Positions 55,201-62,921 of a stretch of 64,000 nt of DNA are shown piece by piece. The notes beneath the pieces are model-generated. The model made no database searches, was not told the DNA's origin, and saw only the letters and a list, made by a program, of their open reading frames with translations. Location: contig OY725488.1 of the NCBI GenBank assembly GCA_963281255.1, positions 7,661,524-7,725,523 on the forward strand, written 5' to 3'. Position 1 is the first letter of the stretch, and every line of letters begins with the position of its first letter. The position numbers were made by a program, and so were the translations under genes. This DNA comes from Aphrocallistes beatrix. Its lineage: Eukaryota > Porifera > Hexactinellida > Sceptrulophora > Aphrocallistidae.

Positions 55201-56361
55201 GGTCAGTGTGTCTGCATATTTCGGTTATCACACTGGCTTTCATGCAAATTTAAATGATTTTCCTTTCCTTTAGTATGGGATCTTGGAGGTATGATTATTT
55301 GAATATTCTTATACTAGTATATCTAGATATATTTATCTTTAATGTTATTATAGTTTATATATGTTTTTAAATTATTTCTTTCTCGTTCTAGGCCAGACAA
55401 GTATTAGGTTAGTTATTTTTGCTATGTTTGCTGTGCCTGCTTATGCTCTAGCTCAGTATTACAGTACCTGCATTCTACACTAGGCCCTATTGGAGGTGTT
55501 ACTACGGACACACAGATGCCATCATTTATGTGGTAGACAGCTGTGACAGGGACAGGATGGGCATATCTGCATCTGAATTCATCGCTATGCTGGAAGTAAG
55601 TAGCTAGTGCCATTGACTCAGTTTCACAGTATATTTTATTGCCGTCATATTAATTTTAATTGCAAATGCTATTCGTTGGGATAGGAAGATGAACTTAAGG
55701 ATGCAATCCTGATGGTGTTTGCGAACAAGCAAGATATGGAGAACCCTCTGACTCCCACTGAGATTTCTAAATCTCTCGGTCTGTGCTCCTTGAAGAACAG
55801 AACTTGGAGTATCTTCAAAACTTCAGCTACAAAGGGAGAGGGATTAGAAGAAGCTATGAACTGGTAAGTATTCTATTTTTATCCACGCGCTACAATCTTA
55901 ATACAGTCAGGGTCGCTTATTATGAACCCGCTTAATATGAACATTCGTTTATTATGAACTAACCTCCTGGTCCCAATTTCATTTTTTAGATAGGATTTGT
56001 ATTGAATCAAGTTTGCTTAGTATGAAGTATCTCTATTATGAACAGATTTTTCAGTCCCCTGGTGGTTCACAATAAGCGACCCTGACTGTACTAACAAACT
56101 TGCTATCAATCGTTTAATAAATCCCGAGTTAGCCTTGGGGTATTTTCTAGTTTGTTTGTTTTTTAGTTTTTTTAACTACCCCGCATTTATATGGCTTCCC
56201 CGCCTAAAATGACAATGGGCGGTTAATTTTTCAATGGAAAAAGAAACAAACAAACAAATTTATGTGCAAAACACTTCAAATTCTTTCTATATGCTTAATT
56301 AATTAATAGACATTTTATGCTATGTAGGCTTGTTCAAACACTCCAGGGCGGTAAGAGCTGA
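52284..56361 (+). CDS. ARL1: ARF-like GTPase 1 (ARL1), nine coding exons with micro-exons
   Basis: Exons: 52284-52287, 52353-52455, 52528-52562, 55151-55201, 55274-55288, 55392-55407, 55484-55595, 55685-55863, 56328-56361; total 182 aa (human 181), all phases consistent. ARL1 acts at the trans-Golgi, recruiting GRIP-domain golgins. Seen: MGSYFSRM (Gly2 for myristoylation), [44 protein letters not shown] and SATKG. Exon 1 carries only four coding bases (ATG G); it is inferred from the Gly2 and acceptor phase, and an alternative start at 52370 would lack Gly2. Exons 5 and 6 are only 15 and 16 bp and together encode the switch II core. The 2.6-kb intron 3 contains GATD1 and a mariner. Confidence 0.93.
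52644..53327 (-). CDS. GATD1: GATD1-like class-I glutamine amidotransferase-fold protein, nested in ARL1 intron
   Basis: 227 aa, intronless, antisense within ARL1 intron 3. It belongs to the DJ-1/PfpI-like fold and the GATD1 (PDDC1) family; the biochemical role in animals is not settled. Aligned blocks: [71 protein letters not shown] (the nucleophile-elbow position of the fold, Cys-Gly-Tyr-Gly), [14 protein letters not shown] and [24 protein letters not shown]. The start [15 protein letters not shown] is the only in-frame Met near the family start. The human gene has several introns; this one has none. Confidence 0.93.
   Translation of the reverse strand: MAATQKLLCLCICSSRPEGVNAHSFVHFFTLASASFNVHIVTPEGQPIVFVNMDEESTKWLNDFRTKQIAKEHVLDTINPKRYDALMLPSSPGALYDLASSPKLGEILCSFVEDQKPICACGYGVAGLLAAARDREQSWVFRGYSMTAPSLSECIQLSIFSKIPVIPCDAIMENGGNYSEGSVEGLHVIIDRHLITGQNEKSSLLAAQNLLIMASTRHSLKQKPSRH
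53444..54779 (+). mobile_element. mariner element 2, apparently complete
   Basis: 1336 bp, flanked by TA (53442-53443, 54780-54781). The left end is CTTAGGGCATTCAATAAGTT; the right end read inwards is CTTAGGGCATTCAAAAAGTT, with ~28 bp near-identical. It contains one uninterrupted transposase frame. It lies in ARL1 intron 3, 117 bp beyond the 5' end of GATD1. Confidence 0.97.
53634..54716 (+). CDS. mariner transposase, DD34D, intact reading frame
   Basis: 360 aa from [15 protein letters not shown]. The N-terminal paired HTH region includes [20 protein letters not shown] and the GRP linker ([10 protein letters not shown]). WVPHLL is present. Catalytic aspartates lie in [16 protein letters not shown] and [12 protein letters not shown], with exactly 34 residues between the second and third. 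It ends [17 protein letters not shown]...[10 protein letters not shown]. About half the residues match the mariner 1 product, so they are distinct lineages of one subfamily. No stop or frameshift was seen, so it may be functional. Confidence 0.97.
   Translation: MASKIPEINVEHRAYIKIRSLLRDTPRNIFNDLSRVYGSDACSESTVKKWSIRFREGREAIADDPRAGRPVTATTTNNISLVSKMIEEEPHITIEGIANHVDLSSGTVHEILSLHLGLRKVCSRWVPHLLSDSQKKARLDAAKSLLKIYGHCNERRLFEICTGDETWIRFSEPLRKEQNRVWLRKGTDPPAIPRLDHWGRKVMYTIFFDSHGPVCQICTPKGRTVTGNFYATVILPAIKKHYLERRPGCGLRGIKLLHDNAKPHKSKQVKDKLKSMRLVELDHPPYSPDLAPCDFWLFDGLKKHLAGKTFDERMQLGRTIQRYLRDIPEEEYKKTFYMWVERLKLVVKYKGDYFEHLVKF
54900..55132 (-). repeat. Dispersed repeat family F, copy 4 (reverse)
   Basis: Reverse complement of the start of the copy at 40636: head gcgctgcgcggcttgcg, gagtcggcctacaggcgcc, atatcaaagaaacggtcgattgc, then tcatgaattcagag and aaaaattaggttcgtgataaaa. 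It is in ARL1 intron 3, just before exon 4. Confidence 0.75.
55904..56088. mobile_element. MITE family A, complete copy in the last ARL1 intron
   Basis: 185 bp with TA on both sides (55902-55903, 56089-56090). Both ends read CAGTCAGGGTCGCTTATT. It is the best preserved of the three copies, and its right part is nearly identical to bases 1-122. Confidence 0.95.
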
Positions 56362-57003
56362 CTTCATATTGGATGTATATCAATTCTCAGACTACTTTGC
56401 AACTTTGAAAACTTGGGAATTCGCGGGATATAAAGGTTATCTGAATATGAACTAGTTAAATTCATCGCATGCTTGTCAATAAATTTTGCAGTATCCCATT
56501 CCTTTTGTATATAATTATAATTTAAATATACACTGTATTTAAATATATTAATATACGTTATTTAGAAAGATTACCATATATGGGAAGGCTACTATAATTA
56601 CGTATAATATTACGATTCATATTCAAAAGCAATTCACTAATTGTCCAAACCAAGGTGTAGATCATATAATGTATAGCAAAGGTGTAGAATTTTGTTAAAT
56701 TGTTTAAAACTAAATTTGGGGAATCAATTTTTTGAAAATCGTGAAATAAGATCATTTAGTTAAATAATTAAGAACCAATGTGGAGAAGTAAAGGGGAGGT
56801 GTTCAGTAGAATTGCTCGTGATGAAAAGATATCATGCCACTTTAGTGGATTTTTGGTCAATTTTCGCAACTTAAAGAGTGGGACAAAAGTAGCAATAAAC
56901 CACTTCAAAACACATTATTCCCCCCAGCCTAAGACTAGAATCTATATGCTCTTTGATGTGTAGAATTCAATGGAGGGATCAGTTGAATCTAAATTTGCTC
57001 AAA
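56362..57003. other. Gene-free AT-rich intergenic DNA
   Basis: ARL1 3' UTR and intergenic DNA; no supported gene. Confidence 0.5.
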
Positions 57004-57011
57004 ACTTAAAT

Positions 57012-57384
57012 CAGAGATGCAGCGGTCCGGTGATATCATGGACCGGACCGGACCGTCATATATATTCTCTAGACGGTCCAGACTGCACGATTAAAATATT
57101 GGACCGGTCCAGACCGATGAATCGGTCCAGACCGGTGCACCAGTCCAGACCGATGGATCGGTCCAGACCGGTGGACCAGTCCAGACCAATGGATCGGTCC
57201 AGACCGATGCACCAGTCCAGACCGATTGTTCGGTCCAGACCGATGAATCGGTCCAGACTGTTAGATCGCTAATTCGGACCAGTCCAGACCGAACTTTAAA
57301 AAGGCGGACCGGACTGAGCTGAAACCGGTCGGTCCGGTCCGGACCGGTCTGGACCGCAGTCCAGTCCAGACCGCTGCACCACTG
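57012..57384. mobile_element. hAT-type MITE, 373 bp, packed with GGTCCAGACC repeats
   Basis: ACTTAAAT is repeated exactly on both sides (57004-57011, 57385-57392). The left end is CAGAGATGCAGCGGTCCGG; the right end read inwards is CAGTGGTGCAGCGGTCTGG. The interior is an array of CGGTCCAGACCGATG-type units of about 16 bp, each itself a near-palindrome. An open frame through it encodes only an Arg-Ser-Arg-Pro repeat and is not a gene. The 8-bp duplication and CAG ends place it in hAT. The subterminal arrays could be transposase binding sites. Confidence 0.93.
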
Positions 57385-57392
57385 ACTTAAAT

Positions 57393-57916
57393 AGATCCAA
57401 GAGAACCCAAAAAATCACGTTCAAAGGGACTACCCTAAACCGAAGTACATTCAATCGAGGCAGGAACCACAATAATTATCCTTCAAAATAGACCAATTTG
57501 GAAGTTGATCCCCTCCGGAATACGGTGGACAAATAAAACGAAAATATCCTATTTCCGCTATCTTTTGACATACAGATAGAGGATGAGGACTTTTTGGATG
57601 CCCTAAGTAATATGTGATGGCACGAATTATATTATCAGGCATTGCATACAAATCTATGCAACCAACTAAGCATTACTATTAGATTGTAGGCTTTCGAGTG
57701 ATTGGTTTCCCCATCACTTTTTAATATAATAAAGGCTGTTGATTGAGTCATTATTGAGCTTATATCCGATCAGTGTAACTTGCAGGTTTTATCATATGGT
57801 TGTGTGAAAACAAACTTAGTATGCAGTCGCTCAAACACTACAAGTTGTTTGAAGATTGAAAGCCGTACTCACTGATACAATTAATTTTTCTAGTAACTAG
57901 TTTGCTAACTCGTAAA
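57393..57916. other. SMAP upstream region with a mariner end
   Basis: Contains an isolated mariner-type right end at 57585-57607 (actttttggatgccctaag|TA), related to but distinct from the ends of mariners 1 and 2. Its partner end was not found. The rest is AT-rich promoter/UTR DNA. Confidence 0.55.
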
Positions 57917-59074
57917 ATGCAACAACACTACAGACGCAACGATGGGCAGATAGATCCACTCAAGTCACGTTTGGCCGATGCCATAGCAGAACGTGACAAT
58001 AAGCTCTGCCAGGAATGTATGTGTCGCGGTCCTCACACATGGGCCTCTTGGAACTTGGGTGTTTTTCTTTGCATTCGCTGTGCGGGGATCCATAGAAAAT
58101 TAGGTGTTCATATTTCTAAGGTCAAATCGTGCACCCTGGATCAGTGGCAGCGTGAACATGTCAACTCTCTGGCCACGAAAGGTAACAGTCAAGCCTGGCT
58201 TTACTACGAGCATAACTTGCCTGAGGGGTATGTGAGACCGAATGACACCTCACATCTGGAGATGTTCATCCGAAACAAATATGAGAGGAAGCTGTACACT
58301 CCCAAAGATGGTAGTGTTCCTCTCCCTGGAGAGCAGGCAGGAAGTCCTCCCCGTGATGTAGCATCCAAACCACCGTCTGAAAAAAAGGAGCCACGAGATA
58401 CTGCGAAGAAGCTTTCGTATGATATAGAGAAAACCTCCGAGAGCACAAACTCGTTGAGAATTCCCGACACCATTTCCCGCCCTAGATCCCAGCCATCTAG
58501 TCCCGCTAAGCCGGAGGGAAATAAACCGGAAGAAGGTTCGCTGCTGCTGGACGTCGGTTCCGGTATGACCGCTAGCCGTTCTGAGTCGGACTTTGCTTTT
58601 ATAGACAATTTTGAGAAGTTATTTGGAGTTGAAAGAACATCTCAAAAATCAAACCACCTTTCTCCGAAACACAACATTCCTACTCAAAATCAGAACGGCT
58701 CTGGAATTGATTTCCTTGAGCCGTTAGTGCAATCTACTGTCAGCCCCCAAATGAACACGCACCAGATCATGTCCCTCTACAATGTACGACCACAAGCACC
58801 AACGGGACGAATGGGCGGACCCTTTCCTCCCAAGTTAGGACCACAGCCTCAACGCTACCCACCCAACGCCTCGCTGTACCGTGAACAGCAGCAGAAGTTG
58901 AAGGAAGTGGCTGACATTCAGAAGACGATAAACTCTATCAAAGTGCCCGGAGCCCCCCTTCCATCTTCACAGCCAGCGAATGGCACTGATTACAACGACC
59001 CCTGGGAGCAGCCAGCAGTCAATATGACACCTACCCAGTCTGGAAAAACCCTGTCTCAAGACCTCTGGCTGTGA
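57917..59074 (+). CDS. SMAP1: SMAP-type ARF GTPase-activating protein
   Basis: 385 aa from ATG 57917, intronless. SMAP1/2 stimulate GTP hydrolysis on ARF6/ARF1 and bind clathrin at endocytic and endosomal membranes. The ArfGAP domain is at residues ~15-125: the zinc finger CQEC...CIRC, AGIHRKLGVHISKVKS with the catalytic-type Arg, LDQWQREHV, WLYYEHNLPEGYVRP and FIRNKYERKLY. The spacing between the Cys pairs is 17 residues (MCRGPHTWASWNLGVFL) where human SMAP1 has 16, from one extra residue in PHTW. The long tail is Pro/Ser/Gln-rich, contains FIDNFEKLFG and ends NDPWEQP...SQDLWL, roughly like vertebrate SMAP tails. An AATAAAG poly(A) signal is near 59283. Confidence 0.9.
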   Translation: MQQHYRRNDGQIDPLKSRLADAIAERDNKLCQECMCRGPHTWASWNLGVFLCIRCAGIHRKLGVHISKVKSCTLDQWQREHVNSLATKGNSQAWLYYEHNLPEGYVRPNDTSHLEMFIRNKYERKLYTPKDGSVPLPGEQAGSPPRDVASKPPSEKKEPRDTAKKLSYDIEKTSESTNSLRIPDTISRPRSQPSSPAKPEGNKPEEGSLLLDVGSGMTASRSESDFAFIDNFEKLFGVERTSQKSNHLSPKHNIPTQNQNGSGIDFLEPLVQSTVSPQMNTHQIMSLYNVRPQAPTGRMGGPFPPKLGPQPQRYPPNASLYREQQQKLKEVADIQKTINSIKVPGAPLPSSQPANGTDYNDPWEQPAVNMTPTQSGKTLSQDLWL

Positions 59075-59889
59075 ACGAGGGGCTTGGTACTGGATGTGTC
59101 TTTATAGTGTGGGGTGTCAAATAAGTTGGCACAAATGCACTATTGTTCCCATATTATATGTACATGCTGGTTTTTACTCACTATTCAGGAATCTTTTATT
59201 TCTTACTCTAGACCTATCCACTATTAATCAATCCAGTTAAGTATTAGCTCAAATTTTGTCCAACTGTGTGTTTATATCTAATAATAAAGCTGTTATTTAT
59301 ATGGGGTTACAGTGTATTGTCTAACTCAGCTGGATCAATGAAAAACTTAACAAATACACGTAGTTCTGAAAAGAAGAGATTCAGAATCTACATCACTCAA
59401 ACCCCTGGTCAGCAGTTGAAAGCTGGTCTCGAGCATGCTTTCGAAATTTGTTTACTTAATGTAGCTATCCGTTAATCTCGAGCCTATTTTTGGGATTTGT
59501 TTACTTTATGTATCTATTGTAAACAAAAATAAACAAATAATTAGTAATACAGTTTCGAAAATATGATATTCGAAATCTACACCTTTAAAAACCGCAGATC
59601 ATCCGTTGAAAACTAGTCTCTAGAATAATTTCAAAATTTGTTTTATATTTATGTAACTATGTGTAGTATTGTAAACAGAAATCTCCAAATACTGTAATTC
59701 TCAATCTTATTTAAAGATTGAAAATTATAAACGCGTCGATTTAAAATGTAGAGAGGCGAATAAGATTAGATTTTTTGATGTTCAATATGCGAGGGGTGTA
59801 GCCGTGTAGGTACTGTAGTACAAGAGTAGTTGATTTCGTTAGTACTTAATGACTTAGCATTGCAGGTTAGGATACCTTTCAATAGGCGA
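59075..59889. other. Intergenic between SMAP and TRIP13, with repeat F
   Basis: SMAP 3' UTR, then repeat family F (59376-59690: gttgaaagctggtctcgag, tttgtttactttatgtatc, attcgaaatctacacc), then the TRIP13 leader. Confidence 0.6.
59376..59690 (+). repeat. Dispersed repeat family F, copy 5
   Basis: Carries two to three tandem versions of a ~130-bp unit (attcgaaatctacacc ... gttgaaa.ctagtctctag ... atttgtttactttatgta) also present in copy 1. It lacks the GC-rich head. Confidence 0.7.
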
Positions 59890-62223
59890 ATGGATCCTTC
59901 ATTCCATCCCAATGAGAACCACACCTCAAACAGGATTATATCAATGAATTACATACCTCCATCGAACCAGATGCCTACGAATGGAACCTTGTCTCAATCC
60001 CTGCTCTACCCACACAGCCAGCACCATTCACAGAACCCCTACCACAGCATGCAGTATCTCTCCCAGCACAGCACTCAGTTCACTCCTGCCCCCGCAGCGA
60101 CACTCACGAATGACTACACCGTCCACCACCAACCGTCTCAGGGCCTGGCCGGGTACACCCCGCCCAGCAAGCTCACCAAACTCTCCAACTCACATCTCAT
60201 CGTCGAAGCCTGCCAGAGCCCTCTCAGCGCTCAGCGGGCTTCAGACCTGGCAGACCACATCGCCACGTTCCTGCGGCGGTCCAGCAGCGTCCCCAGCCTC
60301 TCTCCCGGCGCCTCAGAGAAGATAAGGTACCCCGGCACTAGACAGTGATGCCAAGAGCGGGAGCGCTGAACTTGCGCTTCCGCTCGCACCCTACGTGGAA
60401 CTATCCAGTCATGGTTAACTTAATGGTGATCAAACTTGGGGTCCCTCGAGTACCAGACTCATTCGCACCCTTAAAAATTAGTAATTTACGTATAGGATTA
60501 TTAATAAGCAGTTTAAAGACTGGAAAAAATACGTGATTTTCCAGATATTGAATGCAAACTTTTTTAGTAAAATAGATAGGAATTCGGGCCTCACTGAAGT
60601 ACATGCAGCGCGAGAATTTACAGTGGCAGGAGCGAGAGCGCATATTTTCGCTCTTTGGACAACACTGGCACTAGATAGGTACTTTGCTTGTACAGCTGTT
60701 TGTATGTGAATCCTCATAGTGAGTTTGAAGATGCCGTGCTGAGTGAGAATCTCAAGTTCATTCAGATATCAGCGGCGGAGGAGTCCTCTCTACCTACCTA
60801 CCCAAACTCCCTCTCCTGTCTCTCCAGTCAGGACAGTCTGTCCCCCGCTCCCTCCATACACGTGTACCAGCTGTACGAGGGCGGGGCCACTTATGAGGAT
60901 ATTGACGATGAAGAGGTGGGGGCCAACAGACAGGTGGCCTCGCATTGGATGCTCCCCTCCTCCGAGATGGAGGACCTCTGGGAGTCTCTGATCTTCCATC
61001 CCGGACTCAAGACCTCTCTCATCAACTACGCCAAGACCCTACTCCTCTTCTCCACCCGAGGTGTCAACTCCTCCCTCATCGCGTGTAACAGGATCGTTCT
61101 CCTGTACGGCCCCCCGGGGACAGGTGCGTGTGCATGCTCCAGTGCTACGGGACTGCATTGAATGTCGTTTGTAGGCAAGACGAGCTTATGCCGGGGACTG
61201 GCGCAGAAACTGAGCATCATGCTGAACGATAGGTTCACTCACTGTCAGCTGGTGGAGGTGAACAGCCATTCTCTCTTCTCCAAGTGGTTCTCGGAGAGCG
61301 GGAAACTGGTACAGAAGATGTTCGATAGGATTAAGGAGCTGGCAGCAGATAGGAATGCGCTGGTCTGCATTTTGATCGACGAAGTGAGTTGAACTGAGCT
61401 ATTAGACGCTGGATCTAGCCGAATGTCAGTCAACTCGTACCTATAACAATTCATACTATATGCCAACTCGTCCTTAGTTAATTATATTAGTCCACTTGTA
61501 CAACTGAAACCCCCAAAAGAGGGACGAGTTGGTATTTGAGACAAGTTGACTGGTCCCCACTAGCCGAGTGCTTCGACCAATGAACGCTCTCGTGTGTAGG
61601 TTGAGAGTCTAGCCGCTGCTCGGTCTGCATTCGTGTCCGGGAGTGAGCCTTCGGATGCGCTGCGTGTGGTGAACGCGGTTCTCACACAGATCGACTCACT
61701 GCGCCTGCTCCCTAACGTGCTCATCCTGTGCACGTCTAACATCACGGGCGCTATCGACCTAGCCTTCGTGGACCGAGCGGACATCAAGCAGTACATAGGC
61801 CCGCCCAATAAGGAGGCGGTGTACCGCATCCTCAAGTCCTGCCTCCAGGAGCTGATGCGCGCAGGGCTAGTTTCCCCGCCTCAGCCGCTGCTAGATGAGC
61901 GGGCCCTACAGCTGACTGGGTTCGTGGAGAATGACGTGACGCGACTCAGCCTCTCCTTCTACCGCGTGTCCCAATCCTGTGAGGGCATGTCAGGGAGATC
62001 CCTCAGGAAGCTGCCCTTCCTCGCTTACTCCTCACTCCTGAGTAGCGGACAGGGCGACCAGGTGTCTGTAGGAGCTTCTGAGTTCATACAAGCCCTAGAA
62101 ATAAATGTACAGCAGCAAATGAAAGAGAAAGAAGAATTACAACTCAATTCTGGTAAGAGCGATCCTCTTTCCTCCATTACCTCCACCAGAGGTAAATACA
62201 AAACTAACTATGAAACAACCTGA
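59890..62223 (+). CDS. TRIP13: TRIP13/PCH2 AAA+ ATPase, four exons
   Basis: Exons: 59890-60326, 60696-61123, 61175-61383, 61600-62223; phases agree, 565 aa (human 432). TRIP13 remodels HORMA proteins (MAD2, HORMAD), controlling the spindle checkpoint and meiotic recombination. Walker A is GPPGTGKTSL (split by a 51-bp intron), followed by [20 protein letters not shown], Walker [37 protein letters not shown]...[17 protein letters not shown] and [14 protein letters not shown]. The N-terminal domain starts near [22 protein letters not shown], aligned with human HVEVHQRG. It is preceded by ~105 extra residues rich in His/Gln/Ser/Pro, and the C-terminus has ~30 extra residues. The upstream start could differ, because the frame is open for 60 more bases. 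Confidence 0.94.
61425..61557. repeat. Intronic repeat in TRIP13 intron 3, shared with PACSIN
   Basis: 61481-61557 matches 45851-45993 (tagtccacttgtacaactg ... gagacaagttgactggtcc). The preceding 61425-61475 carries an inverted version of its right part (cagtcaactcgta ... gccaactcgtcc), so the RNA could fold. Confidence 0.7.
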
Positions 62224-62501
62224 TCACTCAAACTGAGTACCTAGCTCAATTATCTCACTCTCACTTGCATGTGGATATACTAATCTTAATTATTGGACAA
62301 TTACGCAGTTGTATGTATAGAGTAAAGTTGATCTTGTTAAGCTCCGCTTGTTATATATATTCTTACTACACCTGTCTTATTTAAACTTTAAATAAGTTTT
62401 AATCATGTCATTTAATCGAATCCCTTTCTTAATTTTCATGTTCAGATCAACTTCACTGATAGGTAGAGTACTCCCGTGTCTATTCTTATCGTTTGTAATC
62501 G

Positions 62502-62599
62502 ATGAACACTCGTAGCTTGAGGTCTGAGAACAAATCTACCCGGTATATGAGAGATGAAGTTCGCCGGATGAAGCATAATATTACACAAGTTAGAAAATG
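62502..62599 (+). CDS. BCL7: BCL7 family, first exon only
   Basis: ATG 62502 encodes MNTRSLRSENKSTRYMRDE then VRRMKHNITQVRKW, matching the start of BCL7 proteins (S.RSVRAETRS...DDIK.VM.AIEKVRKW), subunits of SWI/SNF chromatin remodellers. A donor TG|GTGCGT directly after VRK-W falls at the place where vertebrate BCL7 exon 1 ends. The frame stays open past this donor to 62723, but the residues no longer resemble BCL7. No exon for the expected continuation (EKKWVTVGDTSLRIFKWVP) was found before the window end. Either the gene continues beyond 64000, with the acyltransferase inside its intron, or it is a broken copy. Confidence 0.7.
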
Positions 62600-62921
62600 G
62601 TGCGTTCATTATACTACGGTAGGTAGGATTTGCCCTCGAAATTGCTTGTTAATAGGCGAACTTGCTATAAGGGAACGGAATAACATTGTAGAGTATACTA
62701 ACCTGAAAGTAACCTGCGAGTAGACGAATCTTATTAGAACATTTGTTATGCAAACCCACTGAATCGAATGAATGATTCTTGAAAAGTGATATTTATCATT
62801 ATATTCAAACTTTAATTATTTATTTACTCAAATAGTGAAGTCCGAAATCTTCTGGTGTTAGATGCGTTGATATAACATTGATTACTTCTCAGATTTTCTT
62901 ATTACAATTATAGCCTGGATA

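Noticed and set aside
56970-57272. 100-codon open frame encoding Arg-Ser-Arg-Pro repeats
   Set aside because: It lies inside the GGTCCAGACC array of a MITE with clear ends and target duplication; the frame is a by-product of the repeat unit.
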